Source: Legionella shakespearei DSM 23087 (lineage in GTDB: Bacteria > Pseudomonadota > Gammaproteobacteria > Legionellales > Legionellaceae). Taken from it: a DNA stretch of 44,722 bases. A program made the position numbers and the translations under genes. The stretch spans positions 46,826-91,547 of the forward strand of contig NZ_KB892385.1 of the NCBI RefSeq assembly GCF_000373765.1, in the 5' to 3' direction. Shown piece after piece: positions 1 through 8,569 of this stretch; position 1 is the stretch's first letter; every line of letters begins with the position of its first letter. Below the pieces are notes generated by a model that was not told the DNA's origin, ran no database searches, and saw only the letters and a program-made list of their open reading frames with translations.

Positions 1-176
1 GGATTTCTGGTGCACGATAAAGTAAATAAGAAAGCACGGAAACCGAGCCGCGACCGTTAGGAAGCGGAACAGTTATACTGGCACGTACTTTGTTTTTTGT
101 ACCTGTCATGGAGTGAGTGATAGCAGGCTCCGTGCCTTATAAAAGTTCCGCTCCCTAACGGTCGCGGCTCGGATTG
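1..176. repeat. Palindromic repeat family A, copy 1 (cut by window edge)
   Basis: Arms CGAGCCGCGACCGT (from 44) and ACGGTCGCGGCTCG (to 171) are inverted and extend to AGGAAGCGGAAC / GTTCCGCTCCCT. The first 40 bases match the GTGCACGATAAAGTA linker found between arms of other copies, and the first bases look like the end of a further arm outside the window. This is probably a three-arm copy like the one at 19.2-19.4 kb. No coding content. Confidence 0.85.
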
Positions 177-184
177 GGTATGAT

Positions 185-736
185 TTATTTATAAAAGCCC
201 ACTGCATATTCCTTTGAAGAGTTGGTATCAGATAGTTGGGCATTTACCAGTTTCTGAAGGGACTCTACTTGTTGGGTCAATTGAAACACGGTGTTTTCGA
301 GTTGTTTTACTTTGTGAGTTAACGTACTCATTTTCTCTGCTTCACATGAAAATTCGCGGTTTTTTATACGGTTTAAACTGCTTTTAATGGCAGTAAAACA
401 TTTTAGTTCTACTTCATTATAAAAATGTTCTGGCTCAATCGTAGACAAGAAATCAATTATTTTGTTTAACTGCTGTTCTGATAATGTTACTGAAGCATTT
501 CTTTGATCTTGCAGTTTTAACCCTTTAATCAAAATAAAGAGCTCTTTTGATTTAGCATGCATAAGCTCAGATAAAGGAAGCTTGTCTTTATCATTTAAGG
601 TAATCGTATAATAGCTAAACCCCTCGCAACTCAGGTTATAACTCAGGTTTATCTTTAAGTCGTCAAATACTATAGTCAGTGATTCTTTTTGTTCATATGC
701 CGAATCTTTGTAAAAGAAGAGAGCTGTCGCTTCCAT
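185..736 (-). CDS. Orphan coiled-coil protein, effector-like
   Basis: This encodes 183 residues of no family I recognise. The ATG follows a good AGGAG site with about 5 bases of spacing. The N-terminal half is mixed, with several beta-prone stretches. Residues about 135-165 form a heptad-like segment (KVKQLENTVFQLTQQVESL) that should be a coiled coil. There is no signal peptide or membrane segment, so it is predicted to be soluble. It lies between a family A repeat and the polymerase IV gene, and no partner gene is evident. A Dot/Icm effector is possible from the genome context, but nothing in the sequence proves secretion. Confidence 0.7.
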   Translation of the reverse strand: MEATALFFYKDSAYEQKESLTIVFDDLKINLSYNLSCEGFSYYTITLNDKDKLPLSELMHAKSKELFILIKGLKLQDQRNASVTLSEQQLNKIIDFLSTIEPEHFYNEVELKCFTAIKSSLNRIKNREFSCEAEKMSTLTHKVKQLENTVFQLTQQVESLQKLVNAQLSDTNSSKEYAVGFYK

Positions 737-855
737 AAAAACTCCTGTAAATTGTGAAACAAATGCCCGATAAAAACTCAGGCATTATAGCCAGATCTTT
801 TTATTTCATCTGGTTAGTAGCGGACCATTTTCAGTGGTATTCGGACAATGATGTT

Positions 856-1923
856 TCATAGATCAAGTAATGACAGTTGTATCGACTCGTTCAGGCTTCC
901 CTGTTTCAGCTTAATTCCTACACCCAATAAGCGCACGGGCAGGTTCTGCCTGGAAAAGCCTTCTTCAATTAATTGACGTAAAATGCTGGAATCGAGCTTA
1001 TCATTCACCCGCTCAACTGTGGTCTGTTGAAAATCATTAAATTTTAATTTCACGAATAAGCTTTGAATACCGTGTATCTCGCCAGCACGCTGTATTCTTG
1101 CTTCAAGCCGGGTAATTAGATCTGGCAGCTCTGCGAGACAGGAACCTATATCGGGTAAGTCTTGAACATAGGTTTCCTCAACGCTGATTGATTTTCGTAT
1201 GCGTTCAGGATTGACTGGACGGTTATCAATGCCTCTGGCTAATTCATACAATCGCTCTCCGATGCTGCCAAATTCAGTGCAGAGGTATTCTATTGAGTGT
1301 TGTTGCAGATCGGCACATGTTTTAATGTTGTAGGCATTCAGTCTGGCTTCCATCTTTGGGCCTACGCCAAAGAGTGTGCGTACGGGTAAATCGATGATGA
1401 ATGTGGCAACATCTTCTGGTTTGATAACCATTTGGCCATTCGGTTTATGCCAATCGCTGGCAATTTTGGCAAGGCTTTTGTTGGGGGCAATGCCGGCACT
1501 TGCGGTGAGTTTTCGCGTCTGATAAATGCGAGCGCGTATTTCCTCGGCAATCCAGGTGGCGCTGCCGTGGCATTGGGTTGAATCAGTAACATCCAGATAC
1601 GCTTCATCCAGTGACAAGGGTTCTATAAGATCCGTGTATTCCGCAAAAATCTCTCTGATGTAGTAGCTCTCCTGTTGATATACCTCCATACGAACCGGGC
1701 GCAGGATTAAATGGCGGCAGAGTTTAAGTGCCTTTGCTGTTGGCATTGCCGAACGCACGCCAAATTTGCGGGCGGCGTAATTGCAGGTTGCTATAACACC
1801 ACGGCGTTTTGCGTCTCCTCCCACGGCAATAGGTTTATTCGCCAGTTCAGGGAAGTCGCGCATTTCAATTGCGGCATAAAAGCAATCCATATCAATATGG
1901 ATAATTTTTCTTATACGGGACAT
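856..1923 (-). CDS. dinB: DNA polymerase IV (Y-family translesion polymerase)
   Basis: This 355-residue protein has the normal length for DinB, which copies past damaged bases and extends mismatched ends. The N-terminal motif IHIDMDCFYAAIE supplies catalytic D11, and SLDEAYLD supplies D106 and E107. The region AGIAPNKSLAKIASD followed by the FGVGPKM helix-hairpin-helix matches the palm and thumb, and the little-finger domain fills the rest. The last residues, QLSLLDL, look like a beta-clamp binding motif. No LexA box was seen upstream, so SOS control is not supported. The ATG start lacks a strong ribosome site. It stands alone, close to an end-joining module that also handles damaged DNA. Confidence 0.95.
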   Translation of the reverse strand: MSRIRKIIHIDMDCFYAAIEMRDFPELANKPIAVGGDAKRRGVIATCNYAARKFGVRSAMPTAKALKLCRHLILRPVRMEVYQQESYYIREIFAEYTDLIEPLSLDEAYLDVTDSTQCHGSATWIAEEIRARIYQTRKLTASAGIAPNKSLAKIASDWHKPNGQMVIKPEDVATFIIDLPVRTLFGVGPKMEARLNAYNIKTCADLQQHSIEYLCTEFGSIGERLYELARGIDNRPVNPERIRKSISVEETYVQDLPDIGSCLAELPDLITRLEARIQRAGEIHGIQSLFVKLKFNDFQQTTVERVNDKLDSSILRQLIEEGFSRQNLPVRLLGVGIKLKQGSLNESIQLSLLDL

Positions 1924-2101
1924 GAATCAATGGCAGATTTTGAGAAGGATGAGTGTAACACGCAGAGGATAATAACAAAAAGGGCAGAAGTTGACCTGTT
2001 GCTTAATTTTTTTATTTTGCACATAATGTGACCGCGCAAATGCCGCAAACATCGGGAAGGGATAGGACTCGATTCAAAAATGGTTTTACAAGGAGTAGAT
2101 A

Positions 2102-2668
2102 ATGCCAAAATTACAAACCCGTTTGCTAGACCGATTACAGAAGTTTCTCATCCAATACGACATCAGTGTCGATACGGAACTCTTTAATGATGTAGTGTTG
2201 CATCAGCTATTAGGGATTCCTGGAGATAGAGGCAAGGGAGGCTTTGAGACTCTGAAATTTGGTGGCAATGATAAAGAGTACCTGCCGCTTACCCTTCCTT
2301 CTGTGACAGTAGAAGAATACAGGCAAATTCTGGCTTTTTTTGAAATTCCTGTTGATTCAGCAATGATTGGCGAGGATTTGAAGATAAGCGAAGATCTTTT
2401 ATTCAGAAAAATTGTACCGCTGTTTGAATCTTTCGTTAAATCTAATCTGGAACAGGGCTCATCGCAATTTGATGGTTATAAAATTGAATCAAAGCCTATA
2501 TTGGAATCAATGACCATCAAACAAATCGAAAAAGCAGCTACCAAGTTATTAGCTGAATTAAATAAAATTGATGCGATTGAAACCTTAAGTCATAAAGCGA
2601 AATCATTAAGCCGCATTCTGTTTGGGATAAGAGGCGCGCTGGTTGGAATAGAAAAAGAGCCGCAATAA
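2102..2668 (+). CDS. Orphan protein, 5' part of a gene broken by an in-frame TAA
   Basis: This encodes 188 residues that I cannot assign to a family. The ATG at 2102 has an AAGGAG site about 7 bases upstream. The product is soluble, mostly helical in its second half, with no signal peptide. The frame ends at TAA 2666-2668, but the same frame continues immediately after it (TAT GTA TAC TTG) and stays open to 3391. This is therefore most simply the first half of one protein of about 429 codons, split by a nonsense change. A true short protein followed by a second gene is the alternative, but the second part has no ribosome site. Confidence 0.65.
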   Translation: MPKLQTRLLDRLQKFLIQYDISVDTELFNDVVLHQLLGIPGDRGKGGFETLKFGGNDKEYLPLTLPSVTVEEYRQILAFFEIPVDSAMIGEDLKISEDLLFRKIVPLFESFVKSNLEQGSSQFDGYKIESKPILESMTIKQIEKAATKLLAELNKIDAIETLSHKAKSLSRILFGIRGALVGIEKEPQ

Positions 2669-2677
2669 TATGTATAC

Positions 2678-3391
2678 TTGCTGGCATCTGTGGCTAAACT
2701 GGACAAATTCTTTGTATCACATCCCAACATGCGTCAGCAGGAAGGGTTAAAGCCCACTATTGATTTAATTTATGATGGTTTGAATAACTACTCTAAATAC
2801 ACCCGCGCTAAATCAGCTATTGCCGCAGTTAAGTTCCATAGCGATTTGACCGCATATTTACTGTCACATGGCCTTACTGCCAAGGATTCCAATATTCTGG
2901 AAGAAACCTTGTTGAAAATGGCGGGTATTAGCACGATGCCACTCAAATCACAATTCAAGACCGGTTATGACCGTACCCGCATTGTTTTTAGTTTTAAAGA
3001 CATGACCAAGGCTAATGCGGATAAGTTCATTGGCTATTTCAAAAGTCATGGAGATATCACTGCGATTGAAGGTGATGGTTATGGTTCTGGATCTCACTAC
3101 GTGCCCGAGAGTGCGGCAATGTCAATGCAAGAGGAAGCTGCAGAAAGCGGTCCCGGCCGTAAAACTAAAGAGGTTGAGCGTCACAGTATAGAAGTGGATG
3201 CTCTGGTTTTATATGAAACGATCTTACCCAAACTCAAAGCACAAATTGATACCTGGGCAAAAGAATCTCCGGAACTGTTGAAGCCTTATCGGTCAGAGCA
3301 ATCCCAAAGCAGCCAGGTTAATGCGTTCTCGTTTCATCGTCCTGGTAAAAAAGATGAAAGTAGTGAGAGCAGGGTGGAGTTGCGGGTTTAG
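2678..3391 (+). CDS. 3' part of the interrupted orphan gene
   Basis: This is 237 codons in the same reading frame as the gene ending at 2668, with only TAA, TAT, GTA and TAC between. The first possible start is a TTG at 2678 without a ribosome-binding site, and the first in-frame ATG is only at 2729, so independent translation is doubtful. The family is not recognised. It has a Gly/Ser-rich patch (GDGYGSGSHY) near the middle and an acidic, Ser-rich C-terminus (KKDESSESRVELRV) that resembles the Glu-rich tails of Dot/Icm substrates. It is best read as the C-terminal half of a degraded effector-like gene. A readthrough or recoding product is possible but unlikely. Confidence 0.5.
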   Translation: MLASVAKLDKFFVSHPNMRQQEGLKPTIDLIYDGLNNYSKYTRAKSAIAAVKFHSDLTAYLLSHGLTAKDSNILEETLLKMAGISTMPLKSQFKTGYDRTRIVFSFKDMTKANADKFIGYFKSHGDITAIEGDGYGSGSHYVPESAAMSMQEEAAESGPGRKTKEVERHSIEVDALVLYETILPKLKAQIDTWAKESPELLKPYRSEQSQSSQVNAFSFHRPGKKDESSESRVELRV

Positions 3392-3419
3392 ATTGATCCA
3401 TAGCCGTCAGGATGTATTC

Positions 3420-3446
3420 GTAGCCCGGTCTGCTTGCAGCCGGGAT
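3420..3446. repeat. Palindromic repeat family E, single arm
   Basis: GTAGCCCGGTCTGCTTGCAG followed by CCGGGAT is one arm of the short repeat seen as full inverted pairs at 19.13, 30.91 and 40.53 kb. It immediately precedes a family A copy. Confidence 0.75.
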
Positions 3447-3483
3447 CATGTACAAGTGCAGGAAATAAAGTTTGTGCCAGTAT

Positions 3484-3588
3484 AACTGTTCCGCTTCGTG
3501 ACGGTCGCGGCTCGGTTTTCGTGCGTTTGTATTTACTTTATCGTGCACCAGAAAACCGAGCCGCGACTGTTAAGGAGCGGAATTTTTA
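3484..3588. repeat. Palindromic repeat family A, copy 2
   Basis: Inverted arms (GTTCCGCTTCGTGACGGTCG near 3489 and CCGAGCCGCGACTGTTAAGG near 3556) flank a linker containing TTTATCGTGCACCAG. Non-coding. It fills the gap between the broken orphan gene and the convergent Ku gene. Confidence 0.85.
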
Positions 3589-3613
3589 GGCGCTACAGGC
3601 TGCATCAAGGCTA

Positions 3614-4429
3614 TCAGGTTTTGCGTTTTGGTGTGGCTTCTTTTTTGTTTTTCATACTGTCTTTTAACAGGGAAATAAAATCCACCACGGCATCAGAGCT
3701 TTTGACTTTCTGAGTTACTTTTTTGCCTGATTTTGCTTGTTTTTTCATTTGCTGATCCAGCCATTTTTGTAAGGCTTCACGATAATCATTGTGATATTTC
3801 TCTGGCTTCCATTTGGCTGTCATGTCTTTTATCAACTCGGTAGCCATTTTGACTTCCTTTTCAGTCACTTTATATTGGCTTAAAGCTTCTCTGGGCAGGT
3901 TCAATTCTTCTTCATCACGTAATTCGTCTTTGAAGTGGATTAAATAAAGCAAAAGGGCGTGATCGTGGGCAAGAATCAGGCTTAAAGACTCTTTGGTGCG
4001 AATAATGACTTTTGCCACACCTACCTTGTCTGTCTTTTTCAATGCCTCTCTCAGCAATACATAGGCCTTTTTATTTTTGCTGTCAGGGACAAGATAATAG
4101 GGTTTGGTAAAATAAAGGCTGTCAATGTCGTTTAAATCCACGAATTCTTCTATGTCTATGGTTTTAAATAATGCGGGGCTTGCCTTTTCAAACTCCTTTT
4201 CATCGACAACAATAAAGCTGTCTTTATCGTATTCATAGCCTTTGACTATATCTTTCCAGGGGACTTCTTTCCCCGTTTCTTCATTTACCCGTTGATAACG
4301 CACACGTGCTCTGGTTTTGGAATCAAGCAAATGAAAGTGAATGTCGTTGTTTTCTTCGATGGAAACTAATGAAACAGGGATTGATACCATTCCAAAAGAA
4401 ATATCACCATTCCAGATTGATCTTGGCAT
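3614..4429 (-). CDS. ku: Ku protein, non-homologous end joining
   Basis: Bacterial Ku binds broken DNA ends as a homodimer and recruits LigD for end joining. The 271 residues fit the family (usually 250-300). The start MPRSIWNGDISFGMVSIPV is the classical Ku N-terminus. The bridge and core beta-barrel follow (about residues 1-195), and the tail from about 235 is Lys-rich (KKQAKSGKKVTQKV), as in DNA-binding Ku tails. The ATG at 4429 is chosen because AGGAG sits 5 bases upstream; a TTG seven codons earlier would also be open. It lies downstream of ligD on the same strand, 186 bp away, so the two are probably co-expressed. Confidence 0.95.
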   Translation of the reverse strand: MPRSIWNGDISFGMVSIPVSLVSIEENNDIHFHLLDSKTRARVRYQRVNEETGKEVPWKDIVKGYEYDKDSFIVVDEKEFEKASPALFKTIDIEEFVDLNDIDSLYFTKPYYLVPDSKNKKAYVLLREALKKTDKVGVAKVIIRTKESLSLILAHDHALLLYLIHFKDELRDEEELNLPREALSQYKVTEKEVKMATELIKDMTAKWKPEKYHNDYREALQKWLDQQMKKQAKSGKKVTQKVKSSDAVVDFISLLKDSMKNKKEATPKRKT

Positions 4430-4573
4430 CTTGGCTCCTGTATCTGACAAAGGATTTATCCGAAACCAGGGATAAGGTATTTGTGTGCTGGATAGATTAA
4501 TTTTAGACTGATAGATGGTTTTTGGTCAAATATTGTCCATTTATTTTGACTCATCAGGTAGCCTCTTCCCAGA

Positions 4574-4611
4574 TCCACATCGTTCTGAGCGCCACTCAGG
4601 ACGACGTAGAT
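4574..4611. repeat. Degenerate family D palindrome
   Basis: GATCCACATCGTTCTGAGCG and its inverted partner CTCAGGACGACGTAGATC form a short stem between ligD and ku. It is an eroded or internally deleted relative of the CGTCGTCCTGAGCGCG repeats at 10.7 and 31.0 kb. It could attenuate transcription between the two genes; that is inference. Confidence 0.6.
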
Positions 4612-4615
4612 CTAT

Positions 4616-7087
4616 CTACTCCAATTCATCCAACCTCAATGATTGTTTTATTTTCCAAAAATCGCTCCATGGATCTTCTTTTAATTTCTTCAATCGTTGA
4701 GGGAGGGTCTTAATGGTGTAAGTATTGTCTTCAATACGGTCACTTAATTCGTCCCAGGCCAGAGGAGTCGATACCGGGGCATGAATTCGGGCGCGGGTTG
4801 AATAGCTGCCAATGGCTGTGGCGGTACGTTGGTTTCTTAAATAATCGACAAATATTTTTCCTTTCCTTTTCGCTTTGCTCATATTGCTGGTGTATTCTTC
4901 CGGTTTAAGCTGTTCGAGAAATTGCACAAAAATATGGGCAAAATCTTTCACAGCATCCCACTCGTATTCAGGAAGAATAGGTATCACCACGTGCAAGCCT
5001 TTACCTCCCGTACTTTTAACAAAAGATTCCAATTCATATTTGGCCAAATGCTGGCGTACTTCCAGTGCACCTGCAACCACCTGACTCCAGGCCACATCAG
5101 GGCCTGGATCCAGATCGAAGATGATCATATCAGGCAATTCCATATGTTGAATGGTACTTCCCCAGGGATGAATTTCCAAAACGCCCATTTGGACCAGGCT
5201 TAAAAGGCCGTCTTTATTGTTCAGATAAATGTATTCTTCTTTCCCATCATCACTCTCTACTTCAATGGGGTGGAGGGCTTTGGGAGTGGTTTTATTATAA
5301 TGGCGTTGATAAAAGCACTCGTTATAATCTGAGGGGCAGCGCAGCAGTGTTAATGGCCGGTCAGAGAGAAAGGGGAGTATGTAATCACTAATCGTTTCAT
5401 AGTAGTTCAGCACGTCCTGTTTTGTGATTCCATCTTCAGGATAGAGGATTTTATCCGGATGAGTAATAGCAAAATTCCCTGCTGATTGTTTCGTTTTCAG
5501 AGACTTTGCGGTTACCTCTTTTAACGGAGTTTCCTGTTCTTTTCTCACTTCAGTCGCTTTTTTATCCATGCGCAGTCCTTTGAAACTGGGATGCCTTAGA
5601 TGGCCATCTTTAGTCCATTCGGTGAATTCCACTTCACCTACGAGTATAGGCTCTACCCAGTGAGCTTGCGAATAGCCTGGTGGTTTCGTGTTAAACGGGT
5701 TGGATTGCGCTGCATTTTTTAATAACAGTTTATGTAATTCCTTTAAGGATGCTTCACTAAATCCAGTCCCTACATTTCCGCAGTACCGCAGTGCCCCATC
5801 ATCATATATTCCCAAAAGAAGGGCACCAAAATCGGTGCGTTCTCCTTTGGGAGAGGTGTATCCGCCAATGACAAATTCCTGTCTTTTCAAGCATTTGATT
5901 TTTAACCATTCTTTGCTTCTTTTGGAGGTGTAGGGGCTGTCCTTGTGTTTGGCTATAATTCCTTCCAGGCCAAAGTTACAGGAGTGTTCAAACATTGCCT
6001 GGCCTTCATTAAGGAGGTGATCGCTATACTTCAGCATGGGAGGAGCATCTTTTAATATGTTTTCCAATATTGCCTTACGCTCTTCCAGAGGCAATGACCT
6101 TAAATCGTATTGGTCGTAATACAAAATATCAAAAAGGAAATAAATGAGACTCCCCTCTGTGGGGTTTTTAATATAATTTTGCAATAGCTGAAAATCTGAT
6201 TTTCCCTGCTCATCCAGAATCACCACTTCACCATCCAGCACTATATTATTTACTGCCAATGCGCTTACCGCCTCTGCTACAGGGGATAAATCTTTAGTCC
6301 AATCAATGTTATTGCGCGATTTCAGCAGGACTTCGGAGCCTTTTTTAAACGTTAAAATTCTGTAACCATCAAATTTGATTTCATAAAGCCATTGGGTATC
6401 TTTGGGTACTTTATCGACCAGAGTTGCCAATTGAGGAGAGAAGAATTCTGGAAAAGGGCTTTTATCTATTCTATCGGGAATCTGTATCAGGGGTTCATTT
6501 TTTTCAAGTCCACCATGAGTCCAGACGTTTTCAGAATGCCGGGCTATTTGATCCATAGTCTGATGTGTTAAAGCACTCTTATTTAAATCTTCTGTAATGT
6601 CGTATTCACTTTGAGGGCAGGCATATTCATCGTCATATTTAATCAGGAACCAATTCCTTTCATCTTTCAAACGAATCAAATCCCAGCGGCCGTGTAATTT
6701 TTCGGCATGCAGGATGAAGCGTAAATGTCCTTTTTCATAAGCATGATCCAGGTTTTTATCCAAAGGTTCCCATGTGCCTTTATCCCATAGCATCACCGTG
6801 CCTCCGCCGTATTGCCCTTTGGGTATGGTGCCCTCAAAACGCCCATATTCTACCGGGTGATCTTCTACATGTATGGCAAGGCGTTTGACCTGTGGGTCCA
6901 GGCTGGGACCTTTTGGTACAGCCCAGCTCTTCAATACGCCATGCAGTTCCAGCCTGAAATCATAATGAAGATGGCTTGCTGCATGTTTTTGGATAATAAA
7001 CAAACGATGAGCATCTGCTTTAACAGTACCTTTAGGTTCTGGTGTTTTAGCAAAATCTCTTTTCTTATGGTATTGATTTAAACCCAT
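4616..7087 (-). CDS. ligD: Multifunctional DNA ligase D (phosphoesterase, ligase, polymerase)
   Basis: LigD processes, fills and seals Ku-bound double-strand breaks. The 823 residues carry all three modules. The 3'-phosphoesterase is at about 30-190, with HLHYDFRLEL and EDHPVEYGRFEG providing the metal-site His and Asp. The ATP-dependent ligase is at about 215-520, with the adenylated lysine K238 in EIKFDGYR. The primase-polymerase is at about 560-823, with FDLDPGPD as the catalytic acidic pair and STGGKGLH. The order phosphoesterase-ligase-polymerase matches Pseudomonas LigD. The ATG at 7087 is chosen because AAGGAG lies 6 bases upstream; a longer open frame starts at 7192 without support. 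It is transcribed ahead of ku. Confidence 0.95.
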   Translation of the reverse strand: MGLNQYHKKRDFAKTPEPKGTVKADAHRLFIIQKHAASHLHYDFRLELHGVLKSWAVPKGPSLDPQVKRLAIHVEDHPVEYGRFEGTIPKGQYGGGTVMLWDKGTWEPLDKNLDHAYEKGHLRFILHAEKLHGRWDLIRLKDERNWFLIKYDDEYACPQSEYDITEDLNKSALTHQTMDQIARHSENVWTHGGLEKNEPLIQIPDRIDKSPFPEFFSPQLATLVDKVPKDTQWLYEIKFDGYRILTFKKGSEVLLKSRNNIDWTKDLSPVAEAVSALAVNNIVLDGEVVILDEQGKSDFQLLQNYIKNPTEGSLIYFLFDILYYDQYDLRSLPLEERKAILENILKDAPPMLKYSDHLLNEGQAMFEHSCNFGLEGIIAKHKDSPYTSKRSKEWLKIKCLKRQEFVIGGYTSPKGERTDFGALLLGIYDDGALRYCGNVGTGFSEASLKELHKLLLKNAAQSNPFNTKPPGYSQAHWVEPILVGEVEFTEWTKDGHLRHPSFKGLRMDKKATEVRKEQETPLKEVTAKSLKTKQSAGNFAITHPDKILYPEDGITKQDVLNYYETISDYILPFLSDRPLTLLRCPSDYNECFYQRHYNKTTPKALHPIEVESDDGKEEYIYLNNKDGLLSLVQMGVLEIHPWGSTIQHMELPDMIIFDLDPGPDVAWSQVVAGALEVRQHLAKYELESFVKSTGGKGLHVVIPILPEYEWDAVKDFAHIFVQFLEQLKPEEYTSNMSKAKRKGKIFVDYLRNQRTATAIGSYSTRARIHAPVSTPLAWDELSDRIEDNTYTIKTLPQRLKKLKEDPWSDFWKIKQSLRLDELE

Positions 7088-7311
7088 CGCAAGCTCCTTG
7101 GTAAAGGGCACTGACTTAAGATTTGAAAAGATAAAGGCCACATGAAAGTGGCCTGGAAGTGACAGGCATGTACGCAAGGTAGGCCATATCACCTATTAAA
7201 AAGTGTAGTTAATTTATCCTGTTGTGTCAAAAATTGGATAGGTGTCTTATATATGGTATTCGATAAAATCCCAGCCTATAATTATTCAAGAACCTCAATT
7301 AAGGACCAAGG

Positions 7312-7794
7312 ATGAACAAAATAATTCTAAGCCTCATTTTTTCTCTCTGCACACTCAATCTCCATGCCAAATGTCCGGAACGCTCTGATCACCATGTGAT
7401 AGCCTGGGCGTATGAAGCCATGCTTGCTTCCTATTCATTTAATTTTGCGAATTACAAGCAGCAACTACCCCAAGCACAGCATTATTTCAGCGATACTGCG
7501 TACAAAACATATCAGCAAAATTTTGACCAATCAGGTTTGGTTAATCTTGTTGTAGAAAAGAAATTGGTTACTTCGGTGGGAATGGACGGAGGGCCTTTAA
7601 TTGTTCAAAAAGGCCTGTTGAATAATCAAATGGCATGGAAAATTCAACTGCCATTGATTTTGGTATTGCTGGCAGCTCATGAGAACGTCAAACAATATAA
7701 GCTGGTGACTATGACGGTGAGTGAAGAAGACACCTGCCAACTCAAAATCACCGGGTTTACAATTGAAGATAAAAAGCAGGATACTGCTAAGTAA
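7312..7794 (+). CDS. IcmL/DotI-like secreted protein
   Basis: The 160 residues begin with a signal peptide (residues about 1-18, NKIILSLIFSLCTLNLHA). The mature part resembles the periplasmic domain of IcmL/DotI, a core inner-membrane component of the Dot/Icm type IVB secretion system. The matching stretch runs from WAYEAMLASYSFNFANY through the aromatic YFSDTAYKTYQQNF to a VQKG...MAWKIQLPL strand segment. Unlike true IcmL it has no separate N-terminal cytoplasmic and membrane region, so it is probably a free periplasmic paralogue. Two cysteines (one near the mature N-terminus, one near the C-terminus) could pair. It is divergent from ligD, with a TATAAT at 7277-7282 as a possible -10 box. 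Its role in secretion is inferred from family only. Confidence 0.75.
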   Translation: MNKIILSLIFSLCTLNLHAKCPERSDHHVIAWAYEAMLASYSFNFANYKQQLPQAQHYFSDTAYKTYQQNFDQSGLVNLVVEKKLVTSVGMDGGPLIVQKGLLNNQMAWKIQLPLILVLLAAHENVKQYKLVTMTVSEEDTCQLKITGFTIEDKKQDTAK

Positions 7795-7817
7795 ACGTCG
7801 TCCTGAGAGTTTCTATT

Positions 7818-7850
7818 TCCCGTATTACGCTTCGCTAATACGGGCTACGA
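7818..7850. repeat. Short palindrome of family F
   Basis: CCCGTATTACG and CGCTAATACGGGCTAC form a compact hairpin about 25 bases after the stop of the IcmL-like gene. It may act as a terminator-like structure. Larger relatives occur at 35.17, 39.14 and 44.59 kb. Confidence 0.65.
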
Positions 7851-7972
7851 TCCTGCTCGTATCAGGTCTAACTGGCAGGATTGAATGCCAAATAAAATTC
7901 CTTTCCCTCTCTCATTTTTTTGTGGTACAACTAAACGGGTATAAATGAGTAACAATTAAACAAGGAATGTTT

Positions 7973-8569
7973 ATGGGTTTAACTTTAGGCATGGTCGCTG
8001 ATTATTTGGAACAAGTCCCCTCTTTAAAGACAATTAATAATCATCATGTAAAAGATGATAATGGCTGTAAAACGGGACAAATGCCATTAACCATCGAACT
8101 TGGCAAACTATTGATTGATGAGCTTTTAGGTGTAGATGATAGCGAAGAGGAACGCTCGGAGGAGTGCACTACTCTAAGCGAAGGAGAGAGGAACGCCTTG
8201 ACAGGATTGCGTGAGGCGCTGGATAATTTACCAACATCACTGTCGTTTCAATCAATCATGTCGACTTTAACGGGTCTGGACAGTATTCAAAAGCAACTGC
8301 TCGAGGCAATCAATGTCTATTTGGACAGCATTGATGAGTTTGAGGAGCATCAATTGTTATTAAAATCGGTTGTTCTGGTGCTTAAAATTCTTGAGTATGA
8401 TTTAAGTAAAAACCCTGGTCCTGTTACTGTAGGCGCTGGCTTTTTTAAGATTCAGGTTTTGTCGGATAAGCAGAGAATAGAAAATCATGGCACGATTTTG
8501 GATTTGTTAAATGACGTTATTAAGCGCTTTGACAAAGAATATAAACAGGAGTCCACATTACAAGCATAA
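7973..8569 (+). CDS. Orphan soluble protein, effector-like
   Basis: About 198 residues, not assigned to any family. Two ATGs occur at 7967 and 7973. The AAGGA at 7962-7966 touches the first but is six bases from the second, so 7973 is preferred. The sequence is acidic (DDSEEERSEE near residue 60) and largely helical in its second half, with no signal peptide or membrane segment. It lies alone between a family F hairpin and a family C palindrome. The Glu-containing tail (KEYKQESTLQA) is compatible with a Dot/Icm substrate but is not decisive. Confidence 0.65.
   Translation: MGLTLGMVADYLEQVPSLKTINNHHVKDDNGCKTGQMPLTIELGKLLIDELLGVDDSEEERSEECTTLSEGERNALTGLREALDNLPTSLSFQSIMSTLTGLDSIQKQLLEAINVYLDSIDEFEEHQLLLKSVVLVLKILEYDLSKNPGPVTVGAGFFKIQVLSDKQRIENHGTILDLLNDVIKRFDKEYKQESTLQA

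Noticed and set aside
1711..2108. Frames of 65-106 codons around the dinB start on both strands
   Set aside because: They overlap dinB or its leader, lack ribosome sites and have low-quality composition.
2666..2668. Programmed stop readthrough or selenocysteine-type recoding
   Set aside because: The stop is TAA followed by T, a strong terminator, and no recoding structure is evident; a nonsense mutation is simpler.
4515..4713. Short plus-strand frames opposite ligD's end
   Set aside because: They overlap the 3' end of ligD and a degenerate palindrome, with no coding signs.
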